DNA of 64,000 bases, taken from NCBI GenBank assembly GCA_021234155.1, contig JAJEKV010000044.1, positions 12,114,803-12,178,802 on the forward strand, in the 5' to 3' direction. Numbering within the stretch: the stretch's first letter is position 1; each line of letters starts with the position of its first letter. Below are positions 1-11,780 of the stretch, one piece after another. The position numbers and the translations under genes were made by a program. This stretch comes from Isoetes taiwanensis (lineage: Eukaryota; Streptophyta; Lycopodiopsida; Isoetales; Isoetaceae). The notes under the pieces were generated by a model. That model saw only the letters and a program-made list of their open reading frames with translations. It was not told the DNA's origin and did not search any database.

Positions 1-960
1 ACAATCTGGCAACTCATATATGCTGACGATGTCAACCTCATAACCTATACTCCAAAGGACATGCAACGTCACACTGGATGCTCTTGACACTTTTGCCAAT
101 TCAATCGCATGCGAGTTAACTTGGCCAAAACTAGGGTGCTTCTAGTTGCATCATCCCGTCGACCAAGGCTTCCCACATTCACCTTACCAGGGACGGGGAG
201 GTAGAGGTGGCTCCGACCTACAAGTACTTGGGGATTGAGTTCTCAACTACCACTCATTGGGATGCAGCCTATCGGGGTTCTGGTCACGCCGAGTTGAAAG
301 CACTATATGCCATGCGTAACAACAACCACAAGGCGAGTTGTATGCCCAGGGCCACCGGGCACATTTGTTTCGGCCTTGGTCGAGCCGGTCCTTTGTATGG
401 GGCAGTGTGGGGTCCGTGATATCCCTCAACACTGGAATGACCTCGGCGGTGCGTAAGGCCTTCTTGGCGAGCCCCAGGGGTAAAGTCCACGCCCGCACAG
501 ATCCTACTCCAGAGACAGGCTTTCTACCCTCCAACGGGCGCATTGGAACGCCATATCAAGTTTACTTCCAAAAGGTGGTCGCTATGGCTGATACACGCTT
601 GCACCACCTTTGCTTTAGCCACGGCGATGGGTCCCCAATGCCTGAAATCCTGGCTGGAAAGACAAGCAAGCTCGGTGGTTCTCACGCCGTGTGCAGCAAA
701 ACAGAGATGCGCCTAGGTCGACAAAGAAAGATCGCAGGCACTTAAACCGCACTGGATGCTACTTTCCTTCGCAGCTCGGGATGCAGGCTCGACGCGACGC
801 TAAGTCCGCACACCATCGCCAGCCAGTCAATCCTAGGCTCACAAGAGGCCCACACCAAGATTTGTACACCCAAATGCCTGCCATGAAGAAGCCGCCAGAC
901 TTATCGCCTTCCATTCGGTGCACATCGCCTTCCGCGATTTCGCACCCTTGAGCCATTTAT
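1..960 (+). mobile_element. LINE (non-LTR) reverse transcriptase relic, C-terminal part
   Basis: This is a decayed piece of a LINE pol gene. The first bases encode a reverse-transcriptase catalytic box, IYADDVNL, about 8 codons into the window. It is followed by a segment resembling VNLAKTRVL, and then by the TYKYLGIEF block (about 215-245) that follows the palm domain in many plant LINEs. Further on are a YGAVWGP block (about 395-420) and an ETGFLPSN...ADTRLHHL block (about 510-615), typical of the region after the thumb. The blocks lie in different frames with stops between them, so several frameshifts have occurred. The 5' part lies outside the window and no poly-A tail or target duplication is visible. 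The family is clear; the exact clade is not. Confidence 0.75.
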
Positions 961-2330
961 AGGTCTACTTGACGAAGCCACGGGCAAATGTGAGCCGGAT
1001 AGCCGCAGAGACCCCGATTGAGCCTCACATGCCCCTTCGGGCAGATGTACAGATGGACATGAGGGCTTAATGGCGGCTGGTGCAGGTAGAGGCGCGCGAG
1101 GTAGAGGCAGCCACCGTAGAGGCAGGGGGTAGAGGTAGAGGTAGACCACCGGGCGCACGCAGAGGCAGGGGCGCAGGTAGGTCTGGGTCGATGTAGCGCA
1201 AATGACGAGGTGACTAGGAGACAAGGGCAGCGGGACCCCATTAGTGTGGAGGGTCACATGGGGAGACATGGGCTTGTCCACGCCTTATGCCCCATCGGCA
1301 CGAAGATTGGGCAAAGATCATGAGGCATGGACATTTGATAGGACCGCGAAGCGTCATGGCATTATGTACCGTAACGTCGCGGGACTTTCTATCTCGCACG
1401 TGTCTTTGTCCCTTTGAGAGGATGGGCTTCTGGATCGAGGGCGAAAGCTCGGGTCCCCATCCGGTTGAGGCTAGACATCGGCTTTAGGCCTCCGGCCTTG
1501 GTTCCGCAGATTATGCGAGGGAGATTGCCACGTATCACGAGTGGCGTGCACATGGTCTTTTATACCATGTTGTGCGAGAGGGCATGCGTGAGGAGACAGT
1601 GTTCGTGATCTTGTCGAGCCTTTGTCCACGAGGGGTTCTATTGAGTCGACGAAAGTGAGTTCCTAGACGCAAAGATACGATGGTTGGTAGGGAGATTGGC
1701 ACATGAGGTTCTACATTATGTAAGTGCAAAGATCATGTCTTTGTGTGGTATGCAATGCTTGATTTTTTCTCTCGACACATGCTTTGCATACATGCGTGAC
1801 TATTAGACACTTGTTGTCCGACGAGGATCGTGGGCGTGTGTTGTTTGTGGACCCCACGCTCTACACGGGGCATACCCTTTCGTGGTGGATCCGCCACCCA
1901 TGACGGGAGTGTGCCATCCTTGATCCTTTATTAAAGTGGATACATATGGTCCAAAGAAGGATTGGAGTAGGCTACGAGTAGTGTTTTGGCCTGTCGTGCA
2001 TGGGTGAGTGTTAGTGGAATGTTATACCTTATTCTATGCATGTTTATATGTTTAGGGTAACATCTCTTCATATCATGATAGTTCCCATTGGTGGTTGTAC
2101 GTCCTCGTTCGAGACCTTGGCAATTACTCCGTCCTTGGGGACATCGAGGATGTGCAAACATCCTGGTTGTGTTTTGATTCCCAGGGCGTGGAGAAATGTG
2201 GTGAGCATTGTACCATTGTCCAGCTGAACAGGTATATAAATTGCTTGTAGAATGAGTGAAATGCATGTTTGCTAATGCTAGATCCATATACAGGATGTTT
2301 AGGATTTACCTGCATACTAGAGGTGCATCT
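961..2330. other. No recognisable gene; purine-rich repeat at about 1083-1165
   Basis: I see no supportable gene here. At about 1083-1165 the plus strand carries six or so imperfect repeats of GGTAGAGGC-like units, rich in G and A, which could be a degenerate Gly-Arg-rich coding relic or a simple repeat. The remainder has no codon pattern, splice context or family match that I can recognise. Confidence 0.4.
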
Positions 2331-2518
2331 GACTAGCTTATTTCTGCCGAATAACCAGCAGATCATGTCCGCAAAGTCAAAAAAATACATGATCTACAGA
2401 CATACAAAACGATGCCTAAAAGATTGACTAGCTTATTTCTGCCGAATAAGCAGCAGATCATGTCCGCAAAGTCGAAAAATACATGATCTACAGACATACA
2501 AAACGATGCCTAAAAGAT
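2331..2518. repeat. Direct tandem duplication, 95-bp unit
   Basis: Two adjacent near-identical copies, 2331-2425 and 2426-2518, both start with GACTAGCTTATTTCTGCCGA. They differ at about three positions (AACCAGC versus AAGCAGC, and the A-run after GCAAAGTC). The low divergence points to a recent duplication. It lies just upstream of the Helitron helicase relic. Confidence 0.9.
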
Positions 2519-2539
2519 AACAACAGATGTTGTTATCAA

Positions 2540-4660
2540 TACTCAAAACCATTAAACCCAACAACATACATTAATGAAAAAGGATACGTTCAATATAGAA
2601 GACGAGCAGACATTAATGTCATCCCATAAATCCCATTCTTGCTACAAGAAATGGATTGTCATATATATGCGGACATTGCTCAATAGTCCAGATATTTGTA
2701 TATCTTTACGGGTATATCTATAAAGGCTTTGATACTACTCGCTTCCATATCAATGATAGCCAAGCATCTACGTCAATGACACAAAATACATCTACTAAGA
2801 TACCTCAATCCACAGACCAAGCTAACAAACATCAACCACACCAAACGACCGAAATCCAAGATTACATCTCTGCACGTTATCTATCATCCATGGAAGCAAG
2901 ATGGAAGATCATGTCATAACACATGACTGAAAAACATCCATCAGTGTGATTTTTTCCTCTACATCTCAAAGGACAAAATAGAACGCAATTTGCAAAATTA
3001 TATCTCCACAGTTGATAGATACTTTTTACGTCCACTTATCCCTGAGCTTGACACCATCACTTACATTGACTACAACGAACATTACACATTTATCACCTAT
3101 AAACCACACTAGATTGCAACCGTCTGCTCACCTTGAACAATAATATTCAGGTGCAACACGCAACATTGTGCACAAGCGATCAACGAAACAATTGATCTAC
3201 AGAATATGTCTGCTACTTCTAAAACTTAGAGAACCATTCTACCTAAGAACCATCTTCTGCATAAACCAGCACGCTCTTGGGAAGATCTGAAAATACATGA
3301 TGGCCACAATACACAACCTACCAAGAAACAACTCAAGCCATGGGCCTTATCGCACCAGCAACTGAACTAATTAAAACAATGGAAGAGGCAATATTATGTT
3401 ACAAACTCCATTACAACTTCGATTTCTCTTCACACCTTTGATACTCAATGGTGGACCAGCTTTGCAATTATGACAACTGATTGTCTTGATCAATACTATG
3501 GAGATGATTCCATTGCAACTAATGAAATCCTCCTTGCTATCAACAACATCTTATTGCAACATGCAACCAACACTGCAGCATTTCATTTACCCATTTGCAA
3601 TATACCATGTAGAGAAACCCAAAAAGAACACGCAAAGTTCCCATATCATGACGAATACTCTGCCAAAAGTTCAATCATGCTCCAAAAGATGAAGACAAAT
3701 CAAACAGAAGTCTACAATCACATCCAAAACCTGCTCCACAAAAAACTTCAATCCAAACCACTATTTATCTACGATAAAGCAGGTACTAGAAAGACATATA
3801 TACTCAACGCATTCTCACTTTATATACGAGGATAGAGCCAAATAATCCTTCCATGTGCAACAACAGCATTAGCATCATTATTATATCCTGGTGGAAGAAC
3901 TGCACATTTCCTCTTTCAAATACCCGTAGTAGAAAATGATATTAACTTGCATTCACTACTTGATCCACATTGTGCAAGAGCACTACTACTCAAAAAAGCA
4001 ACAACTATCATATGGGATGAATTCCCAATGGCAAACAGAGCAGTCATAGAGGCAGTAGATATACTTCAAAAACTAATGAATCTACACTTACCATTTGGAG
4101 GTAAATTATTCATTGCAGCAGGGGACTTTAGACTGCACCCATTGTCAAACAAGTAGGAAAGACCGCAACAATAAATGCATCCATTAGATCTTCTCCTCTG
4201 TGGAACCATTTCCACGTGTCGCGCCTTAGTAAACCTGTAAGAAATGTTGCTGACACAGAACTCATACGTTTTGTTGATGCCATTGGCGAAGGGAACTTAC
4301 TTGAAAACATCCCACTAACACTATTCAAAATAACTACCGACATCCAAGACACCATTAACTTCCTCTATGATCAACACATACTTAATAACCCTGAGCTTTG
4401 TGAAAAAAGAGCATTCTTATCTCCAAAGAATATCACCGTCGACACATTCAATAACTGGATCCTACAAATGCTTCCATGACTTCTAAAGATTTATTTTAGT
4501 GTTGACAGACTTATGAAATGACCATACTATAGAAGACCACCCAATGGCAACAACATACTTTCTTAATGGCTACAAACACCCAGCACTCTCTCAACGCGAA
4601 CTTCAATTGATGCCTAACACAATATGTCATTTGACAAAAAACACTCGATGGAGACAGGGG
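2540..4660 (+). mobile_element. Helitron helicase (PIF1-like) relic
   Basis: A decayed Rep/helicase gene of a Helitron rolling-circle transposon. In order I see a YRRR-type block (about 2598), the YKGFDTTR region, and the DYISARYLSS block (about 2860-2890) that links the Rep and helicase parts in plant Helitrons. The helicase follows: a Walker A-like segment with degraded glycines (YDKAGTRKT, about 3770-3796), the PGGRTAH motif (about 3890-3908), a Walker B-like IIWDEFPMAN (about 4005-4035), and the GGDF-equivalent AAGDFRLHPL (about 4115-4145). Then come RLSKPVRN (about 4220) and the motif resembling LSPKNITVD (about 4420-4445). Stops and frameshifts break it into at least five pieces. Helitron ends were not identified. 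Confidence 0.85.
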
Positions 4661-4840
4661 TCTAGTGAAAGACGCGAGAGTAATGACATAAGTGTAACTG
4701 AAGTTTTAAGGGACATTATCTATGAGCTTTCCAAAGACTTCGGGACATTCTTTATGGGCTTTCCAAAGTCTTTTGCTTATCAGGTTTCAGAGTCAGAGTC
4801 CTTTATACACAAAATAGAAAGATTCTCGCAATAACAAAAA

Positions 4841-6500
4841 AGTTGGTCAGATTATACAGTGTGTCCAATTTACACATAATGTATTTTATCTGCCATATTA
4901 TCAAATCAACAATTTGTCAGGAGATTTCTTGTTGAGAATCCGAGAAGATTATTGGAGAGGCAAAGTTGGGTTGCAGATCCTTGGAAGAGTCTGCCATTCT
5001 TTTATTTTATTTAGTTAACAGGCTTTTTTAACCTGAGATGCACGATTTCATGCAATTCTAAAATGTCTATTTGGACAACCACGTCATCCTTGGGATTTTT
5101 GTTTGGCTTCTTCGAATATCTTTTAACAGAAACGTCTAATGGCGTTTAATGGCAAGAAGAAAAGCCTCATGATCTCTCGTTTCCAAATATTGCAGTTTGG
5201 AGAACCTCACACCCTCCCGCTTACAGGTATTGCCTCCCTGTAAATTCTTTTCTTTTGCCTTGACAATGGTAGGAGATGGGACAAGTGGTTGGTTGCAAGG
5301 TAAAACCTCAGACGTTCTCATTGGCATAAGCACATGGAATGGATAGTGTAAAAGGAAGTAATATATTTCTTGGAACTGTGTTATATCTTGTTCTACGGAT
5401 TTAACTGATATATCAATCGTTTTAAAATTGGAAGTTTTTCAAAATTTCTCCGAAATATGCCTTATAGGTAAACATTTTCTTTTATTTCATTTTCTTTTTA
5501 CTGTTTTCAAAAGTATACATTAAGCAGGAGCACAAGATTTTATCTGATTCTTCAAAAAAAAAAAAAAAAAAAAATTTTATCTGCTTGCTCTCCAAGAATC
5601 ACAAAGAAAACATGCGCCAAATCTCCTCTGTCTTTCTGCCAACATTTGTCTGTAACCAGTCTTTGTTCATAAGGCTATCTATGGAGAGAAGCTATTAGAG
5701 GATATGATACCTTAACTCTGACTGATCATGGCTCAAGAATAATAAATTCTAAGAAGCAGCTTGCCCATTGAATATAGTTGTATCCCTTGTCTCAGCTGCA
5801 CTTTGGGACAATGGAGTATGCTTAGCGAGATGTATGGGATGCATTAGAATATAGCAGAAAGAATGGTTGCAGTTTTTGGCCGCTTAACTCAACCTCTTGC
5901 TTTTATACAGGAAGAAGCAAACCATTATGGAAATTGATCTGCCTTCAATACCCATGATTTTGGATTGTTCCTTGAAAGTGAATTCCAACAGTATAAAGAT
6001 AATTGAGTTCAAATGCTAAATTTATGATGTAGATAAAATAAAAAATAAAAGTTAATCATTTCTTAAAGATCATACAATGTATATTTAGTCTATGGAGTTT
6101 GAATAATTTGACATGTTGTCTGGACTACATAGTTGGATGTAGACCTATAGCTTCCTGAGGCAAAAATAGTGCCCAATGAGCAGCCATATAAAATCAGAAA
6201 CTTATATCATGGTACGGTGATTTTTCAAGGTTGCAGTGAATTTGATGTTATGTTACTTATCCCAACTGTGCAGGTGAAAATGATCAGGAAGTTGAAACGA
6301 ATGGGATGAATATCTAACATAATAACAGGGGGTTTCCTGGGGTTTTCGTATGATTTGAAGGGCGTATTACACGAGACCTACCAATTAGTACATCTAAAGT
6401 GCCCATTGTATTCTCACATTTAAATCGCATATTAGATATGGTTTTGCATTTTATATTTTTGGCTTCACTAATTAAATCATTTTTTCCCAAATACACATGC
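4841..6500. other. No recognisable gene; poly-A tract at 5553-5574
   Basis: No coding region that I can support. An A-run of about 21-22 bases at 5553-5574 could be the tail of a retroposed sequence, but I could not recognise a retroposed body or a target duplication around it. Confidence 0.4.
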
Positions 6501-6513
6501 AAAGATTGAGCTC

Positions 6514-6790
6514 TTGTTTTTAAGGTTCGTGTCTGAAAGCAGATTAGGAGGTCAGAGATGCGGTGTTGCTTTCATCGAGGTTTGCGGGGTTGAACTTGAA
6601 TCAGAAAAAGCTATCAAGAATGAGCTTCTGGTTTGTTTGTTTCTTGGAAAAGCTTGGATTGTTCGTCTCGTGGTAAAAAAGGGAGCAAAACGAGACAAAA
6701 TAAGGCTCTGGATCAGGCCATTTCGTATGTAGCTAATGAAGCTCGCTACAAGAAGCTCAGTAATATCATTGTTATTGAAGTACCTTCACG
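6514..6790 (+). other. Unidentified exon-like open reading segments
   Basis: Two overlapping open frames run through this stretch (6514-6732 and 6633-6863). The end of the second, reading ANEARYKKLSNIIVIEVPSR, has protein-like composition. I do not recognise a family, and the frames may be one broken exon. It lies about 600 bp upstream of the ATP12-like exon in the same orientation and might belong to the same gene, but nothing shows this directly. Confidence 0.2.
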
Positions 6791-6814
6791 AAGATTCCTC
6801 TCAGGTTTGAGCTA

Positions 6815-6853
<39 letters not shown>
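6815..6853. repeat. (ATCT)n microsatellite
   Basis: Roughly nine uninterrupted ATCT units. The end of the preceding open frame is read through it as repeated YLSI, which is an artefact of the repeat. Confidence 0.95.
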
Positions 6854-6854
<1 letters not shown>

Positions 6855-7362
6855 ATGATCTAATTGTTAAGGATCTTTTAATTTCCAGGTCTCTTGGATT
6901 CAATGTTTTCTGTCTTCCCCTGCCATATCGTGGATTCATCTCACACGGATTAGAGGCTCCCCTTGTCTGCAGAAACAACCCAGCCATGCCCAACCAGATG
7001 GATCTGGCTGCCCATCATATGGATTTGGCCATCAGATGGATCTAGCTGCCTATGTATGGTGGCATCTCCAGTATTCGAGCCTCAACTTTTCTTCCTTTTT
7101 TAGAGTTTAAACTTCTCTCTCAAAATTGTAGCTCCTTCTCTTAATGTGCAGGGCAGAACATGGACCATTAATAGGCAAATATTTTTAAGCACATGAAAGT
7201 TTCTACCCAGTACTTTTAAGCACATGAAGTTTCTTACCTCTTGATTATGTCTAAGTGGTAATGCTGCTCCAATGTTCACCAACTTTATTACTAGAGTATT
7301 TTATTCATGCTACCTTCACCTACATTCTCCAATTTTTTCCTAAAATTTTCATTTATTTGGTT

Positions 7363-7573
7363 AGGCTATTTGTAGATGATCAAGCTGAAGGCATAACAAA
7401 GGTGGTTGAGAGATTTTTGAAAGAAATTTCCAACTGGCAATTGTCTACATTTGACTCTGTTGCTTCATCTGGATGTTCTGTTATACTTGTTATACTAGCC
7501 ACAACAGTTATGGACCAACACATTGAATGTGGAGGATGCAATTAAGACTATTCATGTGGATGAAGAATTTGAG
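7363..7573 (+). pseudogene. ATP12-like exon (mitochondrial F1-ATPase assembly factor 2), broken
   Basis: The translated segment contains WQLSTFDSVASS, then a hydrophobic stretch, and, after a one-base frame change near 7500-7523, LNVEDAIKTIHVDEEFE. In ATP12 proteins the C-terminal region has the same order: a D/W-rich helix, a small-residue helix, then an E/D-A-I-...-E-E-D/E-F segment. ATP12 is a mitochondrial chaperone that binds the F1 alpha subunit during assembly. The exon looks bordered by an acceptor (TTGGTTAG, ending 7362) and a donor (GAG|GTACAT at 7574). The following exon with the invariant WGxVEGGHD stretch was not found. This is a fragment or pseudogene, and the match is made by eye. 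Confidence 0.45.
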
Positions 7574-7767
7574 GTACATTAGTCTTTCCATGCGCCTAAC
7601 GTCATCCCTCCCTTGTGTCTACTGCACGTCAAGTATTTAGCAATCTTACATTTTTAGAATTACAAGTTTTTCTCGGAATACCCCATTATGTTTTCCATCA
7701 TTCTATTTGTGTCCATTGATTAGGCAACTTCTTGGAGTGAGGATATTGTTGTGCGACTCAGTGTCTT

Positions 7768-8870
7768 CTTAAATCCCATCGATCCGAGCCCTCGGATCGA
7801 AATTCTAGAGGGGGCGAGCATGCATGTCTTGCATTGCATGCGGTGCATGCCTTCTCTGGTTGGGAGATCACTATATTAGGCTCTTCATCAACGTCCCATC
7901 GGCGCTTTCTCTTCTCTCTCAACAGTACCTTATTCTCTATTCTTTGAAACCATGCAGAGGAGGGGCTTCTCCCTGCTTGGATTGACCAATTTGCCATTTC
8001 TTTCATGTTGTGGCATGTCCTTTCTCGGCCTTGCCTCTTCTTCAGCCATACTCCTTTGACCTTCGTCCTCGATTCCGTTTTGATAAGGAAGTTCTCTTCT
8101 ATTCGGGAGGTTTTGTTGTTTTTCATCGCGAGCCCCATTCTAGAATCCTATCGATCCGAGCCCTCGGATCGAAATTCTAGAGGGGGCGAGCATGCATGTC
8201 TTGCATGCATGCATGTGGTGCATGCCTTCTCTGGTTGGGAGATCACTATATTAGGCGAGGTTCTTCATCAACGTCTCATCGACGCTTCCTCTTCTCTCTC
8301 AGCAGTACCTTATTCTCTATTCTTTGAAACCCTCCCCCTCCCCCCAATTGTTTAATGTATTTGTCGCCCGACACGCTGCGTGACCAGCCCCTCTATTTGA
8401 AGAGGTTTTTGTTTTGTTGTCGTGTGGCACGCGTGATCAGCCCCTCCACTTTGGGAGGTTTGTTTTGTCACATTTGTTCTAGTGTTGGTGATGCGCAGGT
8501 ACAGGTTGGCAAGCGGTAGCAGCTTCGACTTCTCCATTCGTGGGTTTTGGGAGTGAATTCTCAGTCTTACGTTTGTCCAAGCCCCTTGCCGAAGGCTTAT
8601 CACTAGGGTTTTTCCTCGAAAACCCGAAAGGGCGGGGTTTTTTTAATCCCGGTGATAAGCTTTCGGCAGGTACACAAACCAAACATCTATTAGCATTGTA
8701 TTTCATGGGGTCCAAGTTGTATAATTGGACATTCCCTATATTTTTCTTCGTGGGTAGTTCGCATGTATGCGGCTACCCACTATCCACCATTGTAGAAAAT
8801 CTGCTGAGATGAATGAGAAGCCTATCTATCGGGAGGTTTTTGTCGTTTTCATGCGAGCCCCATTCTACAA
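7768..8870 (+). repeat. Palindrome-bounded repeat family, locus 1: short unit then long unit
   Basis: Two head-to-tail units. Unit 1 (about 7768-8140) and unit 2 (about 8141-8870) both begin with a perfect hairpin, CGATCCGAG-CC-CTCGGATCG (7780-7799 and 8152-8171). This is followed by an ATTCTAGA motif, a GCATGCATGT-rich stretch and a shared block of about 170 bp that ends near CTCTATTCTTTGAAACC. Both units end in an RTGCGAGCCCCATTCTA-like tail. They differ in the middle: the short unit has a 120-bp segment, while the long unit has about 480 bp with a large stem-loop. The same short-then-long order recurs in reverse orientation at 25735-26775. I see no coding capacity. It is a non-autonomous dispersed repeat of unknown class. 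Confidence 0.85.
8587..8668. repeat. 82-bp stem-loop inside the long palindromic unit
   Basis: The left arm at 8587-8608 (TGCCGAAGGCTTATCACTAG plus GG) pairs with the right arm at 8648-8668 (starting CCCGGTGATAAGC), with about two mismatches or wobbles. A second nested pairing between AACCCGAAAGGGCGGGGTT halves lies in the loop. The same structure is kept at 25928-26005 in the other locus, which suggests selection or use of the structure rather than chance. Confidence 0.8.
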
Positions 8871-9099
8871 TTGAGAACACATGTTGACATTCTATTTTTG
8901 GTCTCTGTGGACGATAAAAATCATTCATTCTTTCTTTCTTTCCAATGTGGTAGCAAGGGATTAAAATGTTCTACCTCTTGTTCAATATCATTTCTAAAGA
9001 GATGGTTTCTTGGATGATTGTTGTTGGTGGTAATAAAAGTGGCAGGATATTCTGAACACATATTTTTGATAGATATATGACTTTTACACTTCCTTAAAA

Positions 9100-10650
9100 T
9101 ACGTAAAATTAATAGCTATTTTAGTTGTAACTGTGCATGGTGTGCATCATGTAAGATATTGGATCTAAACATCTACGAATGATAGACTCGGTATTTTGGA
9201 CTCGTTCGTAGCATGACCATACAACAATGATTGGTATATCTGATGGATTTTGTCCAGGTGCTAGTCTGGACTTTATTTTTGGCCATGCTGGATTAGTTGT
9301 CATAGTTATGAATAAGGTTGGTTCTTCCTTTACTCTTGTAAGTGCAAGGGCATCAGCCACTTGAACAATGCACCATCGTTTACATCCTAAAAAGGAAGCA
9401 GGTAATATTCCACGACTTGTTTCATCATCTTCGTCATCAATAAAGCCTTCTTCATGTTATGTCAAGAGTTATGCATGTACCTTTCTGTTGCAAAGTAACT
9501 AAGGCGTTCTTCTTCTACTCTTGAATTGTATTCATTGCAAAGTCTATTTAACAGTAAGAATTGAGGTTCGTATAATAATCTCGTTCGATACCAGTCTATT
9601 TGGGACATATTATATTCGTAAAGTGGATGCCATCCTGGAGTTCCATATGGAAATTAGTGGATATTGAAGTATCTCATATGTAAGATCAAGGATACTTATG
9701 AATACTAGTTTATGCCCACTTCGCATCTAGATTGATGCATTTCTTGGTTTGATTGTGACATTATTTGTTTCTATTTGATGCTATTGGCTCTGTGAGTGTG
9801 AGCGTTATAGGTGTGAGTCGTAATTTCTTCACTGTCCGCAATTCTTGACATATGGGTTAATGATATTTAATGTTGTAGCAACTTGCATAATCTAAGTAGA
9901 TGGTATTTGTCTTTCAGTAGCTATCAATGCAAAGTACTGCTTGAGTCATTTGCAGATAAGACGGTGATATGTTCGATCCATGATCGTAAACGCTGAAGGT
10001 GTTTTCAAGTTTACAAAGTCTCCTTTAACATCCAATGCAGTTAAGCAAAATAGATTATTGATGACATGTGAGTTGGTGGCAAATTTGTGAATTGAATATA
10101 GTTGTTGTAGCGTCTCTAATAATTGCTCAAGAGGTGGAAGTAATCGACGACCGTTATTACGGCAAAAGTTGAACTTTCAGTGTTGAGAAGTTCAATATGA
10201 CACAGCTGGCCTATTTTATTCCATTCTAGAGATTGATGATCTACAGGTATGCAACGTTGTTCCATGTGCTTGAATTGATTTTGCCAATGGGCACGTGCGG
10301 TAATGGATATAGATGAGGTGGCAGGTGTATAATTTATAACTTTTGTGTCTTGTTCCATGGGGATTGAATTTCGAATCACAATCCCCATGGATTTTCCAGA
10401 ATCATCGTCAGAGTTTGATCTTTACATACAATGGTAGAATTTGGAGATAATGCCATATTAATCGTTTGCTTGTCAGATAGTTGCGTGTCAAGACTTGGGC
10501 TTGTGTTCATCTTCAGTTTCTTCCAAGCTTGATAGTTTCTTTGCCACTCACGACGTTGAAGGATTCGTTTTAGTTGAACATCGTCAAGATGTTCAGAAGT
10601 TGGTGGAGGTAGCCTATTAAACAAAGAACGCTTGGATATATGAATCAACT
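9100..10650 (-). mobile_element. Helitron N-terminal half (Helitron-like N domain), relic
   Basis: Read on the minus strand from 10650, the first block is a start-proximal segment, ISKRSLFNRLPPPTSEHLDD, running on into QLKRILQRREWQ. Next comes a poorly conserved region (10388-10116), then a segment with GWHPLYEYNMSQIDWYRTRL (about 9640-9560). The hallmark of the Helitron-like N domain follows: ADALALTRVKEEPTLFITMT, then NPAWPKIKSRLAPGQNPSD (about 9357-9235). Several stops and frame changes intervene. No helicase half follows; the sequence runs into the palindromic repeat locus near 8900. This is a different copy from the Helitron at 2.5-4.7 kb and lies in the opposite orientation. Confidence 0.8.
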
Positions 10651-11249
10651 ATATCATCTATTTAATGAAATACCATAAATGGAAATACATCCTAACGATC
10701 ATATTATCTTATTAGTAATATTTACCTATAGTGAGATGCCACATTATTTTATTAGGATGGAAGATACATCAACAAGGGACTTTTTAGATGTCATCAATAG
10801 GAATATATTTTAATGGTATGTTGGTGGATCCTATTGCTACCAAGTCTTTTCTAGCACATTTATTGTTAGTAGTATTCATATATAGTGAATTGAAATGCAA
10901 TCGACCGAATGAAATATGGAATAGATGTAATAGAATAACTTCAATCGACATATGTCGTAATGTTATGTTCTTTTATTAGAATCAAAGATGTACTAAAAGG
11001 ATACTTTTAGAATGTTATTGATCTATGAACAATGCAGTAAAATATAAAAAGTTTCTAGATTTACGTCAGCTTGTTGGATCTCGATCCATAAAGAATATTC
11101 AATATTGTTCTATATTAGTATAAGGCTGAGATGTCGCAGTTGTTGTAGCCTATTTAGCAATCGATAATGGATTTAGATGGGTCAGCCCATCTAAATTGGA
11201 CTTGGACTATACTTTTGTAGGAGGGGCACTAAAAGTTTAGTTTTCTCAC

Positions 11250-11570
11250 TTGCAACATTGAAGGATTCGCTTTAGCTGAACATTGTGAAGATGTTTAGGA
11301 GATGGTGGAGGTAGGTTAGTAGGGAAATGATGCTTGGATATGTGGATCAACTATATCATCTATCTAATGAAACAACATGAATGGAAATACATCCTAATGT
11401 CATATTATTTTTAGTAACATTTACGTATAGTGGAATGAGACGTTATTTTATTAGGATAGAACATGTATTAGAAAGAGAATTTTTGGATATCATCAATAGA
11501 AATATATTCTAATGGCATGTTGGTAGATCTTATTGCTCGCAAGTCTACTTCCAATGAATTTATCTAGAAA
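11250..11570 (-). repeat. Second copy of the Helitron 5' segment
   Basis: This region repeats 10540-10860 in the same orientation. On the minus strand it re-encodes the first about 33 residues of the Helitron N-terminus (ISKHHFPTNLPPPSPKHLHN, then VQLKRILQ). It also repeats the upstream flank containing ATATCATCTAT, AATGGAAATACATCCTAA, TTATTTTATTAGGAT and ATCAATAGRAATATATT. Spacing from the first copy is about 700 bp. Confidence 0.75.
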
Positions 11571-11664
11571 AATTTTCAGCAGTTTGTTAAGCATCTCTCC
11601 TAATCAAATTGGATTTGGAGTATGGATTTTGTAAGAGTGTGTTTAAACTTTAGTCTCCGCATTG

Positions 11665-11780
11665 GTGACGTTGAAGGATTTGCTTTACTTGAACAACGCT
11701 AAGATGTCTAGAGAGGTGGCTTAGTAAAAAAAGAATCTTTGGATATATGACTCCACTATATCATTTATTTTTACAAGAAA
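11665..11780 (-). repeat. Third, shorter copy of the Helitron 5' segment
   Basis: The plus strand CGTTGAAGGATTTGCTTTAC through GGATATATGACTCCAC matches 10550-10660 and 11255-11350. It lacks most of the upstream flank. It is more decayed, with stops inside the short translated segment. Confidence 0.6.

Noticed and set aside
1083-1165. Gly-Arg-rich (RGG) protein coding region.
   Set aside because: The frame is closed by stops within the repeat and the pattern is explained by a GGTAGAGGC simple repeat.
5553-5574. Poly-A tail of a retrotransposon or SINE.
   Set aside because: No recognisable body upstream and no target duplication; an isolated A-run is not enough.
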